Made by a program: the position numbers and the translations under genes | In this document: in pieces, positions 12,693 through 23,795 of the stretch | Layout: each line of letters begins with the position of its first letter | Numbering within the stretch: the stretch's first letter is position 1 | The notes under the pieces: generated by a model | The model's input: only the letters and a program-made list of their open reading frames with translations | Database searches by the model: none | What the model was told of the DNA's origin: nothing | DNA from: Quercus robur | Taxonomy: Eukaryota; Streptophyta; Magnoliopsida; Fagales; Fagaceae | Assembly: GCF_932294415.1 (NCBI RefSeq) | Contig: NC_065536.1 | Location: 11,397,974-11,461,973 of the forward strand | Length of the DNA stretch: 64,000 bases | Reading direction: 5' to 3'

Positions 12693-13497
12693 TAATTGAA
12701 ATTAGCAAAACCCATTACAGGGCTCCAAACCCATCAATCTAAGCTAATCATTCAGAACAAACACTCCCAAACGAAACATGAACAAATGGCCCAGACCTGT
12801 ATGACTAAGAAAATGCAAAGGTGAAATTTTTGATGTAAATACCTGAAGTGAAGTCTATCAGTATTTCTGAGCTCTTCTTTAAATATATTGTTTTCTGATT
12901 CAATTAAATGAGGAGAGGAAGAGACGAAGGAGGGAAGAGAAAGCTACAATTCTGAAGTTTTGAAACCGTGAAAGATAGGAAGAGCAAAAGGAGGGGAAAT
13001 ATTGATGAGGTATGAAGGAGTGATTCACATAAATAAGGAGAGGAAGAGACGAAGGAGGGAAGAGAGAGGTTGGCGTTAGAAAGCCGAAGGTCTGAAGTTT
13101 TGAAACTATATTTGGAGAAGAGAGAGGTTGGCGTTAGTCAATCTAAACGTCTGAAGAAGAAGCAGAAGGAGAAGAAAGGGTTGGCGTTAGAAGAATAATA
13201 AAGGGTTGGGTTTGGGCTTTATGATGGACAGCAATGTAATATTCATGTTTTGGGCTTTATGGTGGACATATTCAAGCTATAAAGATTGGGCTTTTATTGT
13301 GGAGATATGGCTGGAAATATATATATATATTTTTTTATATAGTATTTTGAAATTAGCGAAAAATTTAGTAAAAGTATTTTAAAATTATAAGAGAAATTCA
13401 GAAAAAAAAACATTTGGAAATGACATGGCGGCTGATGTGGCTCAACGGGAGCGTAGCAACATTAAATGCTACGCTTCAGCTTTTAGTAATATATTGA

Positions 13498-14640
13498 TTT
13501 GTGAAGAATTGTCTTCTTTCAGCTTGCTTCTTTCTTAAGCCAACATTCAAAATTTAAGATACTCTAGTTTTACTAAGAAGTTATCAACCATTATGAGCAA
13601 ACTTGTTTTATTCGTAGTATCTTTAGCACAATTTTAAGTCTATGCCCCATTGGATTGCCCTGCGTAGAAAAAAAAAAAAAAAAAAACAAGATTAGACAGG
13701 CTTGGAATTGACATTTAGGAACTAGGCTATGTGAGCTATCTACATCCTTCTTCCCAATTGAGGTGAAGAAGACTTGTCGACTTACATCTTATGCAAACTG
13801 CAATACTTATCATGGAAGTCTGTTTATTAATAGAGATTAAAATAAGGATGTGGTGTAAAAGCCCACATTTACACCCTCCAATGCCAATACGTCACATAAG
13901 ATATTTATGAATAAAAGATTAGGTCCAACCACAAAGAATAATTCTCCCTTTAAACACTAGGACACATGCAGTATCTGTGGGATCAAATTTTGTGCTTTTC
14001 TTCTTCCCACGTAGTTGTCTTCGTTACTTCAACTCACATAGCATCACCTCTTTGGAGTTGTGGTATTTACAGGTTACAACTAGGTCATGCTTTTTGATTT
14101 TGGGTCCAAACTTTAGTGTCTAAGGGTATGTTAGGTTAGATCTCTTTTGATCCTTAGATTGTATCTCATCCTATCTTGGAAAGCATTAGGCTTTGGCATT
14201 TAATAATAGTGAGACTTTTGAGTCTGTGCCATTCGAGCTCATTCACTCTAATGTATGCAAAGAATCTCCTATTTCTACTTTGTTAGTTTTTTTAGTTAAA
14301 ATTTTTCAGAGATAATATTATAATGAGTTTACTAAAATGATTGAAGGTTCTCAAAATCCATTAAAATCTACTGATTTGAAAATGTCCTATAGTACAAACA
14401 ACATGACTTCCTTATGGAATCATTTCTTATATATCTTATTGAAGAACTTTGCAGAAAAATGGTTGAGTAAAATGTAAACTTTGATATATTTTGTTTTCCA
14501 GACTCTCATTCTTTTTGCATCTATTATTGCATCCTTCTCAAGCAAAACTGCACCTGCTGTTATCCATAGAGGAAAATAAATTTTTTTGATTTAATAATAT
14601 AGCCACTTTACAGGATGGTGTTAAGGATATTTTAGAAAAA
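13498..14640. other. Intergenic, no gene recognised
   Basis: This stretch lies between the end of Helitron 1 and the second ferredoxin block. It is AT-rich with a poly(A) run at about 13670-13686. I can find no conserved open frame, inverted repeat or RNA gene in it. Confidence 0.4.
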
Positions 14641-16560
14641 TAAAATAGAAGAATTTGAAGAAAGACACAAGTTGCCAGTTTGGCTTTTTATTCATAAAAA
14701 AGGTTTCCAATTTGGTAGTTCCAATAGTATTATAACTACTATTAACATGAATTTGATCCAATGATATTAATTAAAAATTTCAGCTTTAAAACATCTGTGC
14801 ATATGATCAGATTAGGTCATGGTGAGGACTACAAATTTCAGCTCGCAGTACGTCAATGCCCAAAAAGTTGTATTCATTACATTACACCTTCGCAGAGATT
14901 TATCTTAGAGGAGCTACTAGACAGGTATATAGTCATATCTCTTACCTTCCAGAAATCACTGTTGACTGTTGTAGGTGCAAAAATTGATACAAATTAACTG
15001 TATAGAATCACTTCACTGTAGCCACACTTGTGAAGAAATGGAGCTAGCATATTCTTGAGTCAGCTTGATTAGTGTATAACCTACATTCTCATACTCCATA
15101 TAGATTACAGCCAAAAGCCCAGGATAAACATACACTGGTTTGTGCTATGAATAACCTTGATGTGATCACATATCACTGACATAAATAGTATCTTACAATT
15201 TTGGGATATATCTTATGGCTTCTAACTATGGCTTCTATTTATAGTTTCTTTGATATCTTAGAATCTTGAGCATGCCTTATAATTCATCAGCCAAGGCAGA
15301 ATTGCTTTATTCTCTTATAGTTAAAACCATGTTTGAGAACAATCGGTATCAAAAGCTGAAGAAGCAACCTAAAACTTCAACCCAACATGTTGATTGGTTT
15401 TAACATTTGGATGGCTTCAAACTCATGTGGCCAATCACACCCAGATTATTGGAGAAAATGGAAGCTGATACTGCTTATATATGCCTCCAATCATCTATGT
15501 GAATACTGAATGTTGGTGATGTCAATTTAACTCATCGGGTTGATTGGATTTATGTCAATGGCATATGTAGTTAGAAGTTTACCTTTCATTTTTGTTATTG
15601 TTACAGAATCTACCATAATTTTCGAAAGGAAGTTCAATAAATACTAAAAATTGTTGTGACATCAATTGATTATGCCCATATGCTCCATGAAACAGTTCTT
15701 TGCTTGCTAAACCTACCTTAATTACAAGCTTCTAGTTGTTCAGCTCCTAATCTGCTATAGGAAGGGTAGCACTAATTTGTTTCTGAGTGAAATTCTTGTG
15801 GTTCCACCACCACATTCAGCACCATGGCATGCCATTCAGTGAATAAAAGCGGATGATCAAGATCATATGGTTCTCCACAATCCTCACTATCAATTTTCAG
15901 ATGTGTTTACAGCATATGAGAGCCAAATAAACCTAGAAACTGCAATATGATGTCTAAAGCCATGATGCTGAGCCTTCTTGTAGATTAGCATCCGAGCAAC
16001 TAAGACCATGCCAAACGATTGTGTATTGTGTCTGCATGTGCAGGTTTGCATGTGTGGTGGTTCAACATCTGCTCTGACCAATAATTAAAGACAAAATATT
16101 TGTCCCAAGCCACATTTGATACAGCATTACTCAATGGAGAGTTGGGAGAAAATGAATATAAATATCATTACTCAATAAAGGATTATAGGCTTAGAGGGAA
16201 AAAATGAAGGGATGGGAGAGAGTTATAGAGAAAGAGGAACACTGATTGTGCTTTAATTTTGTGCATCTTGCAGCATTTCCTGCTTTATCATTGAAGAACA
16301 GACACTATTTACACCCCCCCCCCCCCAACAAAAAAAAAAAGAAGAGACATCGAACAACAAACACTTGATTGAGATTGTGTAATTTAAACAGGGGAAGAAG
16401 TCCTGTCAAATAGAGATTTTTTTTTTCTTTAGACCATCTTTGATTGTATTACAATATATAAGAACCACTACTATAAATAATATTTATAGTCTGCACCCTT
16501 GATTGTGAAATATTGAAATCCGAATCATGCATTATAATATAGAATTCAAGCTACAGAATT
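14641..16560. repeat. Ferredoxin/DUF1995 block, copy II
   Basis: Collinear with about 186-2090 and 34110-36130, with scattered substitutions and small indels. It ends at the AAGCTACAGAATT motif, precisely where copy III carries a MITE insertion. A run of C at about 16313-16326 followed by a poly(A) run is specific to this copy. Confidence 0.75.
14816..15403 (+). pseudogene. Ferredoxin-domain gene, last two exons (copy II)
   Basis: Exon pieces 14816-14924 and 15271-15403 have exactly the lengths of copy I (109 and 133 bp). They encode HGEDYKFQLAVRQCPKSCIHYITPSQRFILEELLDR and then SMPYNSSAKAELLYSLIVK...STQHVDWF followed by TAA. The CPxxCI ferredoxin motif is kept and there is no stop, but no upstream exons are present: similarity to the other copies begins abruptly at about 14641, inside the preceding intron. 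It is therefore a 5'-truncated duplicate. Downstream, similarity to the block ends at about 16560, before the DUF1995 coding exons, where mannosidase intron-1 sequence begins. Confidence 0.6.
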
Positions 16561-16574
16561 TCTCAATCCCATAG

Positions 16575-17000
16575 CTCAGATTGGTTAAACTTATTGGGTT
16601 TTGTAAGTTATGTGTTGGGTTGGGTAGGAGGAATGCATTTTGGCTTCACAAATCAAAATTTTCAACAATACATTTTGGTTTCTACGCTGCTCATCACAAT
16701 TTTTGTTAAGTAAAAAAAAATGTGTTTGTTAAGGTAGGAACCGAAATGTATTGATGGAATGTTTGAAATGTGAAGCCATGCGTATTGATGTCGTCTTTTG
16801 TGCTTGAAAGATTAAATTATATTCAGAATTTGAATGAGATTCAGGTCTCAAATTTGTGTATTTGAGTAAGTTTTTTTTATTGCCTGGTTCATTTTTACCA
16901 TAAATGACATTAATTTTACAGGTTTGGATTCTAATGATGGTTGTAATTGCATAAGTTTGGTCTTGATATTTCATTGAAATTCATGAAATTTTCATGTAAA
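16575..17000. repeat. Mannosidase intron-1-like segment
   Basis: It matches 26539-26760, which follows the mannosidase first-exon relic, beginning at GGTTAAACTTATTGGGTTTT. The copy here has additional sequence (16700-16900) missing at 26.7 kb. No mannosidase exon precedes it, so this is an orphan intron fragment joined to the end of block A copy II. Confidence 0.55.
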
Positions 17001-17608
17001 TCTCACCAATAGAAACAAAAAAGTATATAATTGGTTACACATATTTAGGTTTATTATTTATGTTTGGTTACCTGCAATGTGAAATGTATGTCGTAATATT
17101 TGAAATGTAAAGCCTTGCATATTGCAGTAAAATTAAAAAATAGATGATATTAAGAAATTTTGAATGAGGTTTATTAGTTGTTCAATACATAGACTGTCAA
17201 GCATGAAGTTGATTGACCTGTGTAGTTTCTGCCGTTTGCTGAGTTAAGCATGGGATATAGCTGTTTTAGTTACCTCATAAACATTTACTTTGGAGTTAGC
17301 TGTTTTAGCTGTGTTTTGGTAACTTTGGTGGAGAACAAAGTCATTCCTGATCCTTTCTAAGGGCTACAAAGTGAGACAATTATAGATATTGCTGATTCTG
17401 GGGGAGAGTATTACACATTCTGGTTTTTTACAACTTTTCAGAGTAAGCTGTTGAAAAATTTATTAATATGAAATATGTGTGCTGGGTGTCTTGGTGACAA
17501 AAATGGACCAAAGCACTGGGTGAATTGCTGAAGGTAAGTTTGAAGATTAGATGTGCTTTACAAAGGCTTGGGAAATGCTGGATTGAAATAGTTGATGCAG
17601 TGTTGATG

Positions 17609-17976
17609 GTTCTTGTAGCATTCATGGTGATTTAGAGATGGGAAAATATGCTACAAAGAGCACCATAAAAGCCCAGCACCATATATTTTATTGTCCAATA
17701 TCTATTTTCTTCTAATGGGAGATGGAAAGAGAGAGCAAGGACTATTAAGAGAATGAGGGAAATGGGGTGGCAAAAGAAACGGGTATGAGTTGGATTAAGA
17801 TTGAAAAGAAAGTCCAAAGCTTTGTTGTTGTGGACAGAATGCTTGCACAATATGGAAACATATATGGGGTTTTGGCTGAGTTGTTTAGACACATGACAGA
17901 TGAAGGGTAAGCTCTACATAAAAGGCTCATTCTCGATAACTTGGATCAAGATGGGAAGGGACAGCCATTGGTTTGA
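17609..17976 (+). pseudogene. PPR protein C-terminal (E/E+ region) fragment, decayed
   Basis: The frame reads, with shifts and stops, as the end of a plant PLS-class PPR protein: (C)SIHGDLEMGKYA, then VAKETGMSWIKIEKKVQSFVVVDRM..QYGNIYGVLAELFRHMTDEG and LILDNLDQDGKGQPLV before TGA. These are the conserved E and E+ segments after the last PPR repeats. Upstream PPR repeats are missing and the central part (17650-17740) is out of frame. It is a near copy of 50590-50976, so both derive from one ancestral gene. Confidence 0.7.
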
Positions 17977-19227
17977 TATACTAACAACTCAAATATTTCT
18001 AATATTCTGTGTTTGGTCGGATAATCTCTCAATGTAATTGGATGTTTGGATTATTAGCTTGTTCTTGATTTAAAAGCTGGTTGAACTTCTACTTGGTTTT
18101 GCCTACTTTGCAAACTTGGTAGATAAGGGCCAAATAGGGAGGGAAAGAAGTTAGCAGATGGTGTGTACCACATTATCTTTTAAGACCTAGAGTTGATTAA
18201 CAAATTTTCACCTTTTTGTACCAGTTCTCTTTGTCCGCTTGTCAAACTAAAAGGATATGTTGGTTTTCTATGAGCATCAATTGGTTATAGACCCACAAGT
18301 GCGCATATGATTAGCTTATTATGATTCTTGTTTCTTGACTTACCTCGTCTAAAATAAATGAATTTGGCTATATAACCCTTGTTAGTTGATTAGGATCTTT
18401 AGAGCTCACCCCAATGTAGTTGTAAAAAGGTTTTGCTAAGTTAAATTGAGTTGAGTTGCTCTTTTAATATTTTTATGTAAAGACATGAAAGCGTGCCTTG
18501 TTCAACTAATGTAACTCTTTCTCTTTATAATTTTATGACATTGTTTCTTCTCACCGATTAGCTGCTCAAGTAGTGCAATCAATATCAATGATTGTCTGTA
18601 ACTTCAACTGTATCCTTAGCAATCATCAACTTGTTTCACTAAGATGGTTGAATTACATGGAAATTTTCCGTTTATCATCTTTTTCATCCTTCATTAAGAA
18701 TTCTCATCAAACCAAATTGTGAAATGCTTCTTGCTAACAAGTCCAATTCCTTGTAAACAGAATATGGACAGGGGATTGGAGAGGAGGCTTGATCAATGGA
18801 AATGGGATGGCTTTTGCATTTCCTAAACATATTATGGATGCTCTGGTTGCCTCATTAAAGCAGGAGGTGTATTAAGAATTTAGGGGGCTCAAGTTGTTAT
18901 TTACAAAGGCTTGGGCAATGCTGCATTTAAATATATACTTGATGCAGCGTTAATGTGCACAGGAGAGAATCCACAAAAATGGCCATCTATGTCTTTGGTA
19001 AGGCTGAAGAATGCAGTTTTGTATGAGGTTATTTTTTGACTGAGGTGTTTTCCTCGTGTTGTTGTAACTTCTTTACCGTGCAGCTAATTTTTGCTGCTTT
19101 TGTAATCCATGTTTTACTTATTGAAATAAAATAACTGCCTTTCTTATAATTATTATAAAAAAATAAAAAATTCTTTAGGCCTTTGAAAAATTGAGATAAC
19201 CCTTTTTTAGTTGGCATTTAATTAATA
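17977..19227. repeat. PPR-block 3' flank, left half (copy 1)
   Basis: Collinear with 50977-52220 at high identity. The matching run is interrupted at 19227/22632 by Helitron 2 and resumes afterwards to about 23225. A conserved segment near 18760-19020 (..INGNGMAFAFPKHIMDALVASLKQE..) may be a fragment of another gene, but I do not recognise it and the frame is interrupted. Confidence 0.7.
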
Positions 19228-19653
19228 CTAGTCGCATACCCGCACGTTGCGTGCGGTAATTTTTTTAGGATGGTCTCATTAAATATTTTATTAATACTAT
19301 AATTTTAGTTATTAACCATTTGATTTTCATTAGTTTTTAAGTTAACAAAAACCTTAAATATACCTTCTTCTTCTTTTTTTCTTTTTTTTTTTTATTACCT
19401 TTACACACACACATATAGTGAATCTTTACACATACCTTTAAAAAAACTCTATATATTCCACTTTTTTGATTGCGTAAAATTATAGATTACTACTCCATAA
19501 TGATAGTGGCTAATTAATTTTATATTCTTTTTTAGTGATCTCATTTGTAATGCTTCTTACCATTATCATATATTTACTAACTGATGATTTGCATAACAAA
19601 GACGATAAATGAGAGGTAGCATTGTTCATTAGATTTTCAAAAGTAATAGTGCA

Positions 19654-19694
<41 letters not shown>

Positions 19695-21360
19695 ATAAGG
19701 TTAAATGAAATGTCAAAAAATGGATTTTTAAATTTTCTAACTTTATTTCTTACTCAATTTCTACTACTATCTGAGAACATCTCTTTTTTAGTTATGATTA
19801 ATATGGTTTCCATAGTTAGAATTTGATTAGTTTTAAATTTAAATTTAGTACTATGATTGTATTGAATTGTTGATTGTTGATTTAATTTTTTAAGTGAATT
19901 AAACGGTTTATGTTACTACACTGTAAAGTTTTTAATGTTCTCTACACGTTAATCTCTATTTTATTTTTTACTTCTCCTAACAACCTCTTTGTTTTCCAAT
20001 CAACGATTACTAATTGATGTTTGTTTTTTTTTTCTTTATCTACTCTTTATTACTTTGTATTGGTTTTTTTTCTATACCATCTCTCTCTCTCTCTCTCTCT
20101 CCATTGGCAACCTATCGTTTTCCAAAATTTGATGATGATTCTATGACATTAAATATGCATTATTAGTTTTTTTTTTTTTTTTTTAATTTAGTGTTTCTAA
20201 CTTGATTTGTTTTGTATTTCATTCTTCCTTTGATGCATTGGGTGTGAGAATGAGTGTTTCCCTATCATTACTCCACTTAATGTGGACAATTTTATTTATT
20301 TAATTTAGGCAAAATATTATATTTAAAATTTTTAAAAATAAAAAAGGAGTGGAAATATAAATAATTTAATGATATATATGAGGATGTGGTTGAATTTAAA
20401 TGTTAAATAAAATGATATGAGAAAAAAAATAAAAATAAAATACATAACAATAAACACTAACTTATTCAAATAATTCTATGTAATATAATAATAGTACATT
20501 CTTATATACTATTTTTAATTATTTATAATGAAATATGATAATATTTAACAATCAAAGACATAAAAAATAAATAAAAAAACTTAAAACACAAAGCTAAATC
20601 CCATAAACCAAAATAGAGCTCTAAAGAATACAAAACTTTATCAAGCTAAAATAGAGATGCAAGAAAAATAAAAATAAAAATCTACCAAAAAATTGAGGGA
20701 GAAAGAGTGGGAAATAACCACTTTTCTGTGAGATAAAATTATGTAAAGAATAGAAGAGTGAATGATAAATTTATACTAAGAGGATGATAATATAAAAAAA
20801 CAAAATAAAGGAAGATAAAAGGAAAGAGGAAGAGTGATATCAAGGTAGAATTTTTGGGGAGATGAAAAGGTAAAGAGAATGAGAAAGGTTGAAGAAAGTG
20901 TAAATGTTAAAAAAAAATGAGTACAATTTGATGAGCACAATTTTCTTTTATTTGAATTTAAGTAAAATATTACATTTTTTATTTTTTAAAACAAAAAGAG
21001 AGAAAATATAAATAATTTAATGATAAGGAGGATGTGGTTGAATTTCAATATTGAGTAAAATGGAAGATAAGAAAAATTAAAAGATATAACAATAAACACT
21101 AAATTATCCAAATTATGTTATGTAATGGAATACTATTTTATTTTTATCTACTATCTTTAATTTTTTATAATGTAATCGGATAAAATTTAACAATCAAAGA
21201 GCAAAATAGTAATAATAATAATAACTTAAAACACAAAACTAAATCGTATCAACATAAATTAGAGTTCTTAAAAATACAAAATTTTATCAACCTAAAGTGG
21301 AGATGCAATAAAAAATAAAAATCCACCAAAACATTGAGAGAGATAAAAATCCACCAAAAC

Positions 21361-21418
<58 letters not shown>

Positions 21419-21703
21419 CCTTTTTGTAAGAGAAAACTATGCAAAGAATGGAAAAGAGTGACAAATTTATAGTAAGAGGGAAGAGATAAGAAGAGACAAA
21501 TAAAGGAAGATGAAGAGAAGGATGAATAGCAATATTAAAGTAGAGGGTAGTGGGGAGATGAAAAGGTGAGGGAAGAAGAAAGGTTGAAGAAAATGTAAAT
21601 ATTTAAAAAAATAAGTGAATGTAAAAAAAAAATTATAGGAAAATTGGAAATAAAAAAGAAATATATAGAGATGTTAAAATCGACAAAGATAAATATGTAA
21701 AGT

Positions 21704-21740
<37 letters not shown>

Positions 21741-22151
21741 AAAAAAAAAAAAAGGAATAAATATTAATTATGTGGCGAATGACGTGGTGATGAGGTGGCG
21801 CAACAGGAGCTCAGCAGCTATAAATGCCACGCTTCAGCTTTTAGTAATATATTGATTGATGAGTAAAATGGAAGATAAGAAAAAAATAAGAAAAATTAAA
21901 AGATATAACAATAAACACTAAATTATCCAAATTATGTTATGTAATGGAATACTATTTTATTTTTATCTACTATCTTTAATTTTTTATAATGTAATCGGAT
22001 AAAATTTAACAATCAAAGAGCAAAATAGTAATAATAATAATAACTTAAAACACAAAACTAAATCGTATCAACATAAATTAGAGTTCTTAAAAATACAAAA
22101 TTTTATCAACCTAAAGTGAAGATGCAATAAAAAATAAAAATCCACCAAAAC

Positions 22152-22183
<32 letters not shown>

Positions 22184-22468
22184 CCTTTTTGTAAGAGAAA
22201 ACTATGCAAAGAATGGAAAAGAGTGACAAATTTATAGTAAGAGGGAAGAGATAAGAAGAGACAAATAAAGGAAGATGAAGAGAAGGATGAATAGCAATAT
22301 TAAAGTAGAGGGTAGTGGGGAGATGAAAAGGTGAGGGAAGAAGAAAGGTTGAAGAAAATGTAAATATTTAAAAAAATAAGTGAATGTAAAAAAAAAATTA
22401 TAGGAAAATTGGAAATAAAAAAGAAATATATATAGATGTTAAAATCGACAAAGATAAATATGTAAAGT

Positions 22469-22505
<37 letters not shown>

Positions 22506-22631
22506 AAAAAAAAAAAAGGAATAAATATTAATTATGTGGCGAATGACGTGGTGATGAGGTGGCGCAACAGGAGCTCAGCAGCTATAAATGCCACGCTTCA
22601 GCTTTTAGTAATATATTGATTGATTGATTGA
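19228..22631 (-). mobile_element. Non-autonomous Helitron 2 (3.4 kb)
   Basis: On the minus strand the 3' end shows the stem CCGCACG..CGTGCGG (19240-19256), then TATGCGA and terminal CTAG followed by T. The 5' end is TCAATCAATCAATCAATATATTACTAAAAGC preceded by A. The paralog at about 52213-52235 reads straight across (AATTAATA then TTCTAGGAG), an exact empty site with no target duplication. The 5' terminal sequence matches that of Helitron 1, so both belong to related families. The interior is AT-rich with no RepHel gene. It contains three tandem versions of an internal unit, two of them nearly identical. Confidence 0.85.
21052..22620. repeat. Tandem duplication of the Helitron 2 5' end
   Basis: Two nearly identical units of about 0.8 kb, 21052-21856 and 21857-22620, each run from GAGTAAAATGGAAGATAAG through an (AG)n tract and an (AT)n tract to the Helitron 5' terminus CTTTTAGTAATATATTGATTGAT. 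They differ mainly in the microsatellites (the AG tract is about 50 bp in the first, about 27 bp in the second). A third, more diverged unit without the terminus is visible at about 20397-20930. Confidence 0.85.
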
Positions 22632-23225
22632 TTCTAGGAGATCATGCTTGGATTGTGTTATCTAAATTCCCAACTAGCTATTATATTTTGTTTAGTGTGT
22701 AATGAATTGGCCACTGCCTTTATGAGCACAGAGATTCAGTCGTATCTCGTATGATTAATGTAATAGAAATTTTTTAACAAGGGGTGCAAAATGACTTGTG
22801 AGAAAATAGAGTGAAAGAACTTCCTAATTATGTACAAAATAGACTTTCTAATTTCAGTTACAGCGCCAATTGACTTCAAATTAAATTTTTTTTTTTAATT
22901 TTTAATTAATTATTTCGAGAAGTCTTCCAATTGAAATCAAGAAGATTTATTTTCAGTGAATCCAGCTTAGAAAATTTCCCATTTTCTCGAGTAGACCTAG
23001 TGGTACATTTGTACAAAGGAAAGACGAAACATAAATTGAAATAACATTACAAAATCAATTGTGATATATTTACTAAAATAATTGTTGGCTCCACGCCATA
23101 AAACCTGTCATTGTGGTGAAGTGCAAACCAACATGAGTACTACATACATGCACATAGAACCCCAAGGCATGTGATCTCCTCAGGAATTATTAAGCAATAT
23201 GCATAGCTAAACCAATGATCATACT
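22632..23225. repeat. PPR-block 3' flank, right half (copy 1)
   Basis: Matches 52222-52652 and 53856-54000; the partner is interrupted by a Mutator-like element. The shared sequence ends at AAACCAATGATCATACT in both copies. Non-coding as far as I can see. Confidence 0.75.
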
Positions 23226-23519
23226 AGTTCATGCCATTGCATCTTTTTTTGCATTTTCCTAAAAATCTTCCGAGCAATTATTGCATCTCTAATTTTGGCA
23301 TAGATATTTTTTTACCATTTTTACTTTTTAACTTTAACTTTTTTACACTTTTTAAAAAAAATTTTATTCAAGGGTTGAACTTGAAAATTGTTTTTTTTTT
23401 TTCAACTATCAATCTCAACCCTTTGGTATTGCACTTGATCTTGATCCTAGATTTCTACTAGACAAATCCCAGTAACAATACCCACACCATACTAAAAAAA
23501 ATAATATTACCCATACAAA

Positions 23520-23780
23520 AATTCCAGCAATCAGCATAGCAAAGAACAAACATAGTGCTTCCTCAACCCTGCCATATCGATTATAAGCACCAATCATAGA
23601 ATGAAATGCCACCAAATTTCTTTGGGGAAGTTTGATGAGCAGTTCCCTTGCATATCTGAAGAAGTCACATTTTGCATACATACCTATAATAGCAATTGCA
23701 ATTATCATATTGAAATTTATATTTGAATCAGTAGAATCATATCCAAGCTGGTAGACAACCACGCATATTCCACAAGTATG
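23520..23780 (-). pseudogene. PPR repeat fragment
   Basis: The minus-strand frame contains IIGMYAKCDFFRYARELLIKLPQRNLVAFHSMIGAYNRYGRVEEALCLFFAMLIAG. This is one PPR L/S-type repeat pair (pattern ..MYAKCG...AR.LFD.MP.RN.V.WNSMI.AY...G...EAL.LF..M). Only about two repeats are present, surrounded by non-coding sequence with no continuing PPR frame, so it is a relic. It could come from the same PPR gene as the block B fragments, but it has the opposite orientation. Confidence 0.6.
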
Positions 23781-23795
23781 GTAATCGTTAAACAT

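Larger units (their letters stand above)
7484..13497 (-). mobile_element. Non-autonomous Helitron 1 (6.0 kb)
   Basis: On the minus strand the element starts TCAATATATTACTAAAAGC directly after an A. It ends in a 17-base palindrome CCCGTGCATTGCACGGG (7495-7511), followed by TTAGCGA and the terminal CTAG, then T. This is the Helitron signature: 5' TC, 3' hairpin then CTRR, insertion between A and T, no target duplication. The paralogous sequence at about 28118-28140 lacks the insert and is continuous across the junction apart from point changes. No RepHel protein is encoded, so it must have been mobilised in trans. It carries a nested hAT element (11207-12471) and short minus-strand open frames near 10862-11101 and 12486-12692 that may be captured exons; I do not recognise them. 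Confidence 0.8.

Noticed and set aside
21249-21464. Open frame with a long alternating Leu-Ser run
   Set aside because: It is the translation of the (AG)n microsatellite in the Helitron unit.
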